A stretch of 5,809 bases of DNA from Chryseosolibacter sp964563295 (GTDB lineage Bacteria > Bacteroidota > Bacteroidia > Cytophagales > Cyclobacteriaceae). Position 1 is the stretch's first letter, and each line of letters starts with the position of its first letter. The notes under the pieces are model-generated. The model made no database searches. It had not been told where the DNA came from and was given only the letters and a program-made list of their open reading frames with translations. The stretch spans positions 1-5,809 of the forward strand of contig CAZLWX010000174.1 in NCBI GenBank assembly GCA_964563295.1, in the 5' to 3' direction. Made by a program: the position numbers and the translations under genes. Positions 1 to 5,809 of the stretch are shown here, in pieces.

Positions 1-48
1 ATACCCCATTTCCTCGCAGCAATGACTCTCCTCGCAACTCGACTCTAC

Positions 49-90
49 CATGGACCATGGACTATGGACTATGGACTATGGACCATGGAC
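49..90. repeat. Tandem heptamer array, six copies of YATGGAC
   Basis: Six consecutive 7-bp units read CATGGAC, CATGGAC, three times TATGGAC, then CATGGAC. The only variation is C/T at the first position. The array ends one base before a TAA and four bases before the stop codon of the minus-strand dehydrogenase gene, so it lies in that gene's 3' flank. On the plus strand three units make 21 nt, so one frame reads two near-identical heptapeptides (HGPWTMD, YGLWTMD) before TAA. All three minus frames meet TAG inside the array. I treat it as a non-coding minisatellite; copy number could vary by slippage. No hairpin plus T-tract is present, so it is not an obvious terminator. Confidence 0.9.
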
Positions 91-93
91 TAA

Positions 94-1308
94 TCACTCA
101 AAGGCAGAAATCCCCGTAATCTTACTCCCCAGAATCAACAAATGTATATCATGCGTTCCCTCGTAGGTGACTACCGATTCGAGGTTCATCATGTGACGCA
201 TGATCGGGTACTCGCCGGTGATGCCCATGCCGCCGTGGATCTGGCGGGCTTCACGTGCGATCTCGAGCGCGATCTGAACATTGTTTCGTTTGGCCATCGA
301 GATCTGAGAGCTGTCGGCCTTTCCTTCGTTCATCAACGTGCCCAAACGCCAGGCGAGGAGTTGTCCTTTGGTGATCTCGGTGAGCATCTCGGCAAGTTTC
401 TTCTGAACGAGTTGAAAAGAGGCTATCGGCTTGCCGAACTGTATCCGCTCCATCGCGTAACGCCTTGCAGACTCATAGCAATCCATCGCTGCACCGAGCG
501 CCCCCCAGGCGATGCCGTAGCGGGCGGAGTCAAGGCACATCAGCGGAGCGCCCAGACCACTCTTGTTGGGAAGTAGATTCTCCTTCGGAACTTTCACATT
601 ATCGAAAACGAGTTCGCCGGTCGTGCTCGCGCGCAATGACCATTTGCCGTGTGTTTCGGGAGTGGAAAAACCTTCCATACCTCGCTCAACGATCAATCCG
701 TGAATTCTTCCAGCCTCATTCTTAGCCCACACCACAGCGACATCGGCTTTTGGTGAATTCGAGATCCACATCTTGGCGCCGTTCAGGAGATAGTGATCGC
801 CGGCATCCTTGAAGTTCGTGACCATGCCGCCAGGGTTTGAACCGTGATCGGGTTCTGTAAGTCCGAAACATCCCAACCATTCCCCCGAAGCGAGCTTGGG
901 CAAGTACTTCTTTCGCTGCTGCTCAGTGCCGAATTTGTAGATGGGGTACATGACCAACGACCCTTGTACCGAGGCTGTCGACCGCATTCCGGAATCGCCG
1001 CGTTCGATCTCCTGCATAATGATCCCATAAGAAATGTAGTCCAATCCCCCGCCACCGTATTGTTGTGGAATCGTGGGACCGAAAGCGCCGATCTCGCCGA
1101 ATTTCTTCACGATTTCATATGGAAAATGTGCGCGCTGCGCCCAATCCTCGATGTAGGGTGATATCTCCCGCTTGACGAAATCGCGCATCGAGCTGCGGAT
1201 AAGCTTCTGCTCTTCCGACAAGATTTCATCCAGCGCATAGAAATCGGGATGTTCATAAGGGTCCTGCTTTAGCGATTTCTTTGCTCTGGTCGTCGTCTGA
1301 TTCGGCAT
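94..1308 (-). CDS. gcdH: Glutaryl-CoA dehydrogenase-type acyl-CoA dehydrogenase
   Basis: A FAD flavoprotein expected to oxidise and decarboxylate glutaryl-CoA to crotonyl-CoA in the cytoplasm, passing electrons to electron-transfer flavoprotein; this is the late step of lysine and tryptophan degradation. Numbered from the ATG at 1308 (404 aa, a normal family length), the N-terminal helical domain holds SGMRSTASVQGSL (106-118). Its Arg109 matches the human GCDH arginine that binds the substrate carboxylate. FGLTEPDHGSNPGGM (148-162) is the flavin/substrate loop. The C-terminal domain has ARYGIAWGALGA, RIQFGKPI and HGGMGIT, then TYEGTHDIH (381-389), where Glu383 is the catalytic base. The Arg plus YEGTHDIH pair favours GCDH over short- or medium-chain enzymes. 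Alternative starts are ATG at 1329 (411 aa) and GTG at 1362 (422 aa). I prefer 1308 because it gives a short tail before the conserved region and the GTG lies upstream of a promoter-like motif. No Shine-Dalgarno sequence is seen. Confidence 0.88.
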   Translation of the reverse strand: MPNQTTTRAKKSLKQDPYEHPDFYALDEILSEEQKLIRSSMRDFVKREISPYIEDWAQRAHFPYEIVKKFGEIGAFGPTIPQQYGGGGLDYISYGIIMQEIERGDSGMRSTASVQGSLVMYPIYKFGTEQQRKKYLPKLASGEWLGCFGLTEPDHGSNPGGMVTNFKDAGDHYLLNGAKMWISNSPKADVAVVWAKNEAGRIHGLIVERGMEGFSTPETHGKWSLRASTTGELVFDNVKVPKENLLPNKSGLGAPLMCLDSARYGIAWGALGAAMDCYESARRYAMERIQFGKPIASFQLVQKKLAEMLTEITKGQLLAWRLGTLMNEGKADSSQISMAKRNNVQIALEIAREARQIHGGMGITGEYPIMRHMMNLESVVTYEGTHDIHLLILGSKITGISAFE

Positions 1309-1340
1309 GGGTATTTTGATTGATTCCATTAACTTCGGGC

Positions 1341-1348
1341 CAAATTTA
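1341..1348 (-). promoter_or_regulatory. Bacteroidota-type -7 element for the gcdH-like gene
   Basis: The minus strand reads TAAATTTG here, a perfect match to the TAnnTTTG -7 consensus of Bacteroidota primary sigma factor promoters. Transcription would start a few bases downstream. That gives a leader of about 6 nt to the ATG at 1329 or about 27 nt to the ATG at 1308, and excludes the GTG at 1362. No TTG-type -33 box is visible at the usual 17-23 nt spacing, so the call rests on one 8-bp match. Confidence 0.4.
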
Positions 1349-1365
1349 CACAAGTAATTCACATT

Positions 1366-1373
1366 TATTTTCG
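1366..1373 (+). promoter_or_regulatory. Possible degenerate -7 element for the dioxygenase gene
   Basis: TATTTTCG differs from TAnnTTTG at one position (C for T at the seventh base) and ends 7 nt before the ATG at 1381. That spacing resembles the better match upstream of the gene at 2384. There is no visible -33 box. If real, the transcript would be leaderless or nearly so. The call is weak and rests mainly on position in the 72-bp divergent intergenic region. Confidence 0.2.
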
Positions 1374-1380
1374 GAGCGCG

Positions 1381-2349
1381 ATGGATAAACCGGGAAATAA
1401 CGACCTCACCGAGCAGCTGAAAAAACTCCAGGCAAAATACGATTACATGGGGCAGGACTTATCTTCCTACCTGGATGGTCTGTTGTATTCCGATTACCTC
1501 ACGTACTGGGATTATATCCATCTCGACACATTGCTGAGCCTACAGAATCCGAAAACCAGCCTGCCCGACGAAAAAGTGTTTATTCTCTACCACCAGATTA
1601 CAGAACTCTACTTCCGGATGATCCTCCTGGAGATCGAGCAGATCGCCAATCGCATGCCGATCGATGCAGGGTTTTTCATCGAGCGCATCGACCGGATTAT
1701 CCGGTACTTCAAGAACCTGGAGAACTCCTTTGAGATCATGGTTATCGGAATGGAGAAAGACCAGTTCCTGAAATTCCGTATGGCGTTGCTGCCGGCAAGC
1801 GGGTTTCAATCGGCTCAGTACCGCTTTATCGAAATTGGGTCGACCGACATGATCAATCTCGTGTCGTCAACGGAGCGGGAGAAGCTTCGAGGCGCGCAGA
1901 TCGACGAAATGGTCGAGCACTTGTACTGGAAAAGCGGAGCCACAGATTTTGCAACCGGCAAAAAAACGCTGACGCTTCAACAATTCGAAAATAAGTACAT
2001 GGCGGATTTTCGTGAAGCGGGTATTCGCTATAAGGACAACAACATTCACCAGGTGTTTATCCGCAACTTCCAGGATTCGCCGGAGAAGGCGCGCATCGTA
2101 GAGAAACTGCGCGCATATGACGACTACGCTAACGTGCTCTGGCCCCTCGCGCACATGAAATCTGCCGCCAATTACCTCAAAAAAGACCCGGAAGATCTCA
2201 AGGCAACGGGAGGCACCAACTGGACGAAGTACTTGCCGCCGCGGTTTCAAAAGAGAATGTTTTTCCCGGAACTCTGGGATGAAAAAGAGAAAGCGGAATG
2301 GGGAAGCTCCGCAGTAAAAAGACTATTACAGCCTCAAACTAACGTCTAG
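1381..2349 (+). CDS. kynA: Tryptophan 2,3-dioxygenase family protein (divergent)
   Basis: A predicted cytoplasmic heme dioxygenase that would open the indole ring of L-tryptophan to N-formylkynurenine, the first step of the kynurenine route. The 322-aa product carries family landmarks in order: SDYLTYWDYIHLDTLLSLQ (37-55); DEKVFILYHQITELYF (63-78), with His71 as the distal active-site histidine and Phe67 in the pocket; FLKFRMALLPASGFQSAQYR (129-148), with Arg133 matching the substrate-carboxylate arginine and Ser140 the pocket serine; and LWPLAHMKSAANYL (253-266), with His258 as the likely proximal heme ligand. The usual GTGGSSG substrate loop is replaced by ATGGTNW (275-281), and PELW follows at 296-299. 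These changes mark a divergent subfamily, so the substrate is less certain than the fold. The start ATG at 1381 has no Shine-Dalgarno sequence. The gene is head-to-head with a glutaryl-CoA dehydrogenase gene, which fits amino-acid catabolism; a role in NAD synthesis is equally possible. Confidence 0.85.
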   Translation: MDKPGNNDLTEQLKKLQAKYDYMGQDLSSYLDGLLYSDYLTYWDYIHLDTLLSLQNPKTSLPDEKVFILYHQITELYFRMILLEIEQIANRMPIDAGFFIERIDRIIRYFKNLENSFEIMVIGMEKDQFLKFRMALLPASGFQSAQYRFIEIGSTDMINLVSSTEREKLRGAQIDEMVEHLYWKSGATDFATGKKTLTLQQFENKYMADFREAGIRYKDNNIHQVFIRNFQDSPEKARIVEKLRAYDDYANVLWPLAHMKSAANYLKKDPEDLKATGGTNWTKYLPPRFQKRMFFPELWDEKEKAEWGSSAVKRLLQPQTNV

Positions 2350-2371
2350 CGCTTTTGTCGCCGTGAAGTAT

Positions 2372-2379
2372 TAAATTTG
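2372..2379 (+). promoter_or_regulatory. Bacteroidota-type -7 element, probably leaderless start
   Basis: TAAATTTG matches TAnnTTTG exactly and ends only 4 nt before the ATG at 2384. A start of transcription a few bases past the element would fall on or within a couple of bases of the start codon, so the mRNA would be leaderless. A TTTG at 2354-2357 is the only -33 candidate, but the 14-nt spacing is shorter than usual. The motif suggests the repeat-protein gene has its own promoter although it lies just 34 bp behind the dioxygenase gene. Confidence 0.5.
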
Positions 2380-2383
2380 CTGC

Positions 2384-4198
2384 ATGAGTACCTGCAGGTT
2401 TGGAGCTGTGTTATTAGCCGTCACGGGCGCGCTCCTTTCTTGCGTTGTTGTGCCAGCCTCAGGCCAGCGGTACACCCGAAAGACCTATCACGACGAGGAA
2501 AAGCGGTACCTCAAAGAAGTCTACGAGGTCAACGACACCATCCACAACATCCCCAACGGCCGCTACATTTCATATTACGTCAATGGCAACGTAGAATCGA
2601 GAGGCCAGTTCACCAACAACGAAACTACCGGTGTCTGGGAATTCTTTTATGAGACGGGCAATCTGAAAATGCGCGGAATCCTGAAGCAGAATACCAACTA
2701 TGGTTTGTGGGAATACTTTTATGAAAGTGGACAGAAGAGCATGGAGGGATCGATCAACGGTCGTGATCGCGAAGGGGAGTGGAAAATGTATTATGAAAAT
2801 GGGCAGATCAAAGAGATCGGTGAATATCGGGAAAACAAGCGCGTTGGGTTATGGAAGTCGTATTTTGAAGACGGGCTACTGAGAGGGGAGATTGACTACA
2901 CCGAAGATCATGGGACCTATACGGAGTATTATCATTCCGGCAAGGTGTTGGCCCAAGGTCCCAAGGTGGGGCCGCGCAATGCGGGACATTGGAGAATTTT
3001 CGCCGAGGACGGCACGCTGCAGTCGGAAGGTGACTATCTCAATGGCAAGAAACACGGAGAATGGACGAACTACTACCCGAGCAGCAAAGTCGCATCACGG
3101 GGCCGCTTTGAACATGATGAGCCCGTTGGGGATTGGGAATATTATTTCGAGGATGGGAAAATCAGCTCGAAGGGCGCGTTTCTCGGCGGCGTGAAAAGCG
3201 GCAGTTGGCAAACACTCAATTCCGACGGAAGTCTGAAAAGTGAGGCTACTTACGTGAACGGGTCGGGCGACTACCGCGAGTATTATCCCGGTGGCAAATT
3301 GAAAGCGAAGGGCCACATCATAAACGGGAAGAAAGAGGGCACGTGGGAATACTTTTACGAAGATGGCACCCGTGAGGGCATTTGCGAGTACACGAACAAC
3401 AAGGGCACCTACCATGGCTATTTTCCGAACGGCAACCTCCGGACGAAAGGGCAGATGGAGGGCGACCGGAAGACGGGTACATGGGAATTGTATGAAAACG
3501 ATGGCAGCCTTTCCGGCTACTACCGGCCGTTTTATGATGACAAAAAGATATCCAAAGAGATTGCTGCGCTGGTACGGGCCGGGCGGGCGGCGCCGGGAGC
3601 ACCCAGCAACCGGAAGCTCACCCATTTCGATGCGCGCTTCAATGAGTTCAGGGGACTGATCCTCGAGGGAAATCCGGTAATGGTTTTTGCGGGTAGGCTT
3701 CCCGTTGCATTTGAATTTTATCTGCAGGAACGTCTCGGACACGAGTTCGAGTTTATCGGCTTCCGCGATCCTTTCTTTAAATCAGATCTGGCCATCCCGA
3801 TAGGTAAAGTGTATGACCGTGGATACTCCGTCACCGTAAAACAAAAACTGTACAATCAGATGCGCGCGGGTATGTGGTATTTCGGCCATGAGATCCGGTT
3901 CACCAACGTGGGTCATTTTGTCAATATAGCCGATGCGCAATCCCCGGAAAGTATTTTTACAGCCACCGCCATTGAACAACGCATTGAATGGGGACTTCTG
4001 GCCGGCTACCGCATCATGCAGCACCGAAATACCCGTGGCTTTACCATCGACGCTTTTGCTTCTGCTAATGCGGGATATCGTGGCTTCGACGTCGACCCTC
4101 AATTTGCGTCGCACTTCAGCAATCTGAACCAGTCCAGGTTAATGGCGAGTTTTCACCTGGGACTCAACTTCGGCAGAGTTTTTTCATTCCGCTATTGA
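2384..4198 (+). CDS. Exported MORN-type repeat protein with C-terminal beta-barrel-like domain
   Basis: A 604-aa protein of unknown function. Residues 1-27 form a signal peptide: a short basic start (MSTCR), a hydrophobic core (6-23) and a PASG|Q cleavage site. LLSC at 17-20 is a poor lipobox, so lipoprotein processing is less likely. Residues 59-386 contain 14 units of the MORN_2/YwqK type, consensus GxWxxYYxxGxlxxxGxY, mostly 24 residues long. A linker rich in Ala, Gly and Pro (about 396-409) follows. Residues 411-604 show alternating hydrophobic/aromatic segments, for example VAFEFYL, FEFIGF, YSVTVKQKLY, GMWYFGHEIRF and FHLGLNFGRVFSFRY, and end in Tyr, as outer-membrane barrels often do. 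The pattern recalls small Bacteroidota barrels such as DUF3575, but I assign no family. Databases often name such repeats 'toxin-antitoxin system YwqK family antitoxin'; no toxin gene is nearby and the export signal argues against that role. A surface or periplasmic binding/scaffold role is inference. Confidence 0.85.
   Translation: MSTCRFGAVLLAVTGALLSCVVVPASGQRYTRKTYHDEEKRYLKEVYEVNDTIHNIPNGRYISYYVNGNVESRGQFTNNETTGVWEFFYETGNLKMRGILKQNTNYGLWEYFYESGQKSMEGSINGRDREGEWKMYYENGQIKEIGEYRENKRVGLWKSYFEDGLLRGEIDYTEDHGTYTEYYHSGKVLAQGPKVGPRNAGHWRIFAEDGTLQSEGDYLNGKKHGEWTNYYPSSKVASRGRFEHDEPVGDWEYYFEDGKISSKGAFLGGVKSGSWQTLNSDGSLKSEATYVNGSGDYREYYPGGKLKAKGHIINGKKEGTWEYFYEDGTREGICEYTNNKGTYHGYFPNGNLRTKGQMEGDRKTGTWELYENDGSLSGYYRPFYDDKKISKEIAALVRAGRAAPGAPSNRKLTHFDARFNEFRGLILEGNPVMVFAGRLPVAFEFYLQERLGHEFEFIGFRDPFFKSDLAIPIGKVYDRGYSVTVKQKLYNQMRAGMWYFGHEIRFTNVGHFVNIADAQSPESIFTATAIEQRIEWGLLAGYRIMQHRNTRGFTIDAFASANAGYRGFDVDPQFASHFSNLNQSRLMASFHLGLNFGRVFSFRY
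2558..3532 (+). repeat. Coding repeat array: 14 MORN-like units in nested blocks
   Basis: This is the repeat part of the gene starting at 2384, residues 59-383. Unit starts (residues) are 59, 83, 107, 131, 155, 177, 201, 225, 249, 273, 295, 319, 341 and 365. Ten units are 24 aa; those at 155, 273 and 319 are 22 aa, and the last also fits 22 aa if extended to residue 386. The unit at 59 and each unit after a 22-aa unit begin Gly-x-Tyr instead of Gly-x-Trp. Blocks are therefore 2558-2911 and 2912-3265 (five units, 354 nt each), 3266-3403 and 3404 onward (two units each). Nucleotide similarity between units is patchy. The best case noticed is 16 of 17 bases shared between 2708-2724 and 3344-3360, so the array is old rather than freshly expanded. 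Confidence 0.85.
3614..4195 (+). other. Putative outer-membrane beta-barrel domain of the repeat protein
   Basis: Residues 411-604 of the protein encoded from 2384. By eye there are about eight amphipathic strand-like segments (near 423-430, 431-448, 452-461, 480-490, 494-506, 526-546, 551-567 and 585-604). They are rich in Phe, Tyr, Trp and Gly, with polar turns such as HRNTRG between them, and the C-terminal residue is aromatic (FSFRY). These are usual traits of an outer-membrane barrel inserted by the BAM machinery. If it is an even-stranded barrel with both ends in the periplasm, the preceding repeats would be periplasmic. Strand count and topology are estimates. Confidence 0.5.
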
Positions 4199-4243
4199 CC
4201 GTGTTCAAAAAGCCACGGAAACAAGCAATTCGCTACTACAGGC

Positions 4244-5806
4244 ATGCGCACAGTTGAATTAACGCTTTCGCCGGAAGAGGCATATGGTGACGCGTTCCCT
4301 GCGATCCTTTACCAGAAGCTCGACATCGGCCAGGATAGCGACACGTACGTGCTGCCGGTGCGCCGCTCTATTGATGCCCGGCGCGGCAAGGTGGTGGTTC
4401 GGATGCTGTGTGAGATAGGACCTCGCAGTGCATTCACCAGGACGCCTGGTCAAGTCTATGAGTCTGTTACCGGCAAACGCCCGGCGTTGATCGTCGGCGC
4501 AGGACCGGCAGGCCTGTTTGCGGCACTGCGACTCATCGAGCTGGGCGTCCGGCCGATAATCCTCGAGCGTGGAAAAGACGTCCAGTCACGGCGTCGTGAT
4601 CTCGCGCTCATCAATAAAGAACAGATCGTCAACCCGGAGTCCAACTATTGCTTTGGCGAGGGCGGCGCCGGAACGTATTCCGATGGCAAGCTGTACACCC
4701 GGTCGACAAAGCGCGGCGACATCAACCGCATACTCGATATCCTGGTAGCGCATGGAGCAAAAGAGGAAATCCGCTTTGACGCTCATCCCCACATCGGTAC
4801 AAATAAACTTCCGAAGCTGGTGACTGCTCTTCGGGAAACCATAGAGAACTTCGGCGGCGAGGTGAGGTTTAACTGCCGCGTTGCCGACCTGGTCATCAAC
4901 CATGGACGTGTTGACGGATTAACTACCGTTGATGGCGAAACGATAAGGGGACAGGCCGTCATCCTCGCCACCGGACATTCAGCGCGCGACATGTATGAGC
5001 TCTTGCATCGCAGGGAAGTTCGCATTGAATCAAAACCTTTTGCTCTCGGCGTGCGCGTCGAACATCAGCAGGAACTGATCGATCGGATCCAGTATCACTG
5101 CGAGACCGATCGTGGACCCTGGTTGCCGGCGTCGTCATACGCGCTGGTGCACCAGGCAACTGTTCACGGCAACCAGCGGGGTGTCTTTTCTTTTTGTATG
5201 TGCCCCGGTGGATTCATCGTTCCCGCGGCAACAGCGCCGGGTGAAGTGGTTGTGAACGGCATGAGTCCATCGCGCCGTGATTCCCGTTTTGCAAATTCGG
5301 GGATCGTGGCGGCTGTCGACGCCAACGATTTCAAAGGCTATGAGCGCCACGGCCCGTTGGCCGGAATGTATTTTCAATCGGATGTCGAGAAGAAAGCGTG
5401 CTCGTTGGCGGGCAACTCACAGCATGCGCCGGCGCAGCGTCTCCTTGATTTCATTGAAGGAAGGGTGTCGTCGTCACTGCTGGAAACCTCTTATCAACCC
5501 GGCCTCACGTCGGTAGACCTGGCTGCCGTGTTGCCTTCATTTATTTGTGATGCTTTGCGTCAGGGTTTTCGCGCTTTCGGGAAGAAGATGAATGGTTATC
5601 TGACCAACGACGCGCAGATCGTCGGCGTAGAAAGCAGAACGTCTTCGCCCGTGAAGATTCCGCGTGACAGGGAGACGCTTCAGCATCCTGATGTCCAGGG
5701 ATTGTTTCCCTGTGGGGAAGGGGCTGGTTTCGCTGGAGGGATTGTCTCCGCTGCCATGGATGGTGAAAAATGCGCGGAGGCTGCGGCGCGATTTGTTCTC
5801 GCCTGA
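4244..5806 (+). CDS. COG2509-type FAD-dependent oxidoreductase
   Basis: A 520-aa predicted soluble flavoprotein of the widespread but functionally unassigned COG2509 group (NAD(P)/FAD-dependent oxidoreductase). Residues 1-78 form a small N-terminal domain. The Rossmann FAD motif follows at 81-95, VGAGPAGLFAA, with the acidic end of the second strand at ILERGKDV (106-113). The family signature NYCFGEGGAGTYSDGKLYTR lies at 134-153. ILATGHSARDMYELL (240-254) is the GD/ATG-type flavin segment that closes the insert, and PFALGVRVEH (265-274), FCMCPGGFIVPAA (317-329) and GLFPCGEGAGFAGGIVSAAMDG (486-507) complete the family pattern. The last one binds the flavin at the C-terminal end. Cysteines at 318, 320 and 490 are near the flavin motifs, but a redox role is unproven. 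There is no signal peptide. The ATG at 4244 lies 45 bp after the repeat-protein gene with no clear promoter, so the two may be co-transcribed. Substrate unknown. Stop TGA at 5804-5806; the gene is complete. Confidence 0.88.
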   Translation: MRTVELTLSPEEAYGDAFPAILYQKLDIGQDSDTYVLPVRRSIDARRGKVVVRMLCEIGPRSAFTRTPGQVYESVTGKRPALIVGAGPAGLFAALRLIELGVRPIILERGKDVQSRRRDLALINKEQIVNPESNYCFGEGGAGTYSDGKLYTRSTKRGDINRILDILVAHGAKEEIRFDAHPHIGTNKLPKLVTALRETIENFGGEVRFNCRVADLVINHGRVDGLTTVDGETIRGQAVILATGHSARDMYELLHRREVRIESKPFALGVRVEHQQELIDRIQYHCETDRGPWLPASSYALVHQATVHGNQRGVFSFCMCPGGFIVPAATAPGEVVVNGMSPSRRDSRFANSGIVAAVDANDFKGYERHGPLAGMYFQSDVEKKACSLAGNSQHAPAQRLLDFIEGRVSSSLLETSYQPGLTSVDLAAVLPSFICDALRQGFRAFGKKMNGYLTNDAQIVGVESRTSSPVKIPRDRETLQHPDVQGLFPCGEGAGFAGGIVSAAMDGEKCAEAAARFVLA

Positions 5807-5809
5807 TCC

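Noticed and set aside
49..90. CRISPR-like array
   Set aside because: The units are 7 bp and contiguous with no spacers.
1..93. Plus-strand frame open from base 1 to TAA at 91-93, possibly the tail of an upstream gene whose last residues come from the heptamer array
   Set aside because: Only 30 codons are visible, a second plus frame is also open here, and nothing resembles a known protein. The upstream sequence would be needed.
142..576. Plus-strand open frame of 144 codons opposite the dehydrogenase gene
   Set aside because: It is a shadow of the conserved minus-strand coding sequence; the opposite strand carries all the family motifs.
2441..2446. Lipobox-like LLSC (Cys20) suggesting a lipoprotein
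   Set aside because: Leu at -2 is atypical, the residues after Cys are hydrophobic, and a better type I cleavage site (ASG before Gln28) follows.
3095..3742. Long minus-strand open frame (215 codons) opposite the repeat protein
   Set aside because: It is antisense to a clearly coding repeat array and barrel-like domain. Its translation has no recognisable features, and the repetitive composition of the sense strand explains the lack of stops.
2384..4198. Antitoxin of a YwqK-type toxin-antitoxin system
   Set aside because: The protein has a signal peptide and a barrel-like domain, and the neighbours are metabolic enzymes with no toxin candidate. The label would come only from the repeat family name.
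4199..4218. Short inverted repeat CCGTG / CACGG with a 10-nt loop just after the repeat-protein stop codon
   Set aside because: The 5-bp stem has a long loop and no following T-tract, so it is too weak to call as a terminator.

Overview
The window looks like a chromosomal segment of a Bacteroidota bacterium, possibly an environmental Cytophagales/Chitinophagales type with roughly balanced G+C. The evidence is indirect. Start codons lack Shine-Dalgarno sequences, there are matches to the Bacteroidota -7 promoter element TAnnTTTG just upstream of starts, the tryptophan 2,3-dioxygenase-like protein resembles those of that phylum, and a MORN-type repeat protein ends in an outer-membrane-like beta-barrel. 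The lineage is an inference.

Layout: positions 1-93 are the 3' flank of the first gene and hold six tandem copies of a 7-bp unit (YATGGAC). A minus-strand gene (94-1308) encodes a glutaryl-CoA dehydrogenase-type acyl-CoA dehydrogenase. It is divergent, across a 72-bp intergenic region, from a plus-strand tryptophan 2,3-dioxygenase-like gene (1381-2349). The plus strand continues with a large exported repeat protein (2384-4198) and a COG2509-type FAD-dependent oxidoreductase (4244-5806). The second ends three bases before the window does. All four genes look intact, and intergenic gaps are 34-93 bp, so no long non-coding stretch is present.

Functionally, the divergent pair links the first step of kynurenine-type tryptophan oxidation with the glutaryl-CoA step reached when tryptophan (or lysine) is fully degraded. 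This is suggestive, but dioxygenases of this phylum may also feed de novo NAD synthesis. The repeat protein and the FAD enzyme have no evident link to that pathway.

The most unusual object is the repeat protein. Its 14 MORN-like units are arranged in a higher-order pattern: units start Gly-x-Trp except those following a short 22-residue unit, which start Gly-x-Tyr. This gives two 118-residue five-unit blocks and two 46-residue two-unit blocks in front of a C-terminal beta-barrel-like domain. No mobile elements, CRISPR arrays, tRNAs, rRNAs or convincing terminators were seen.
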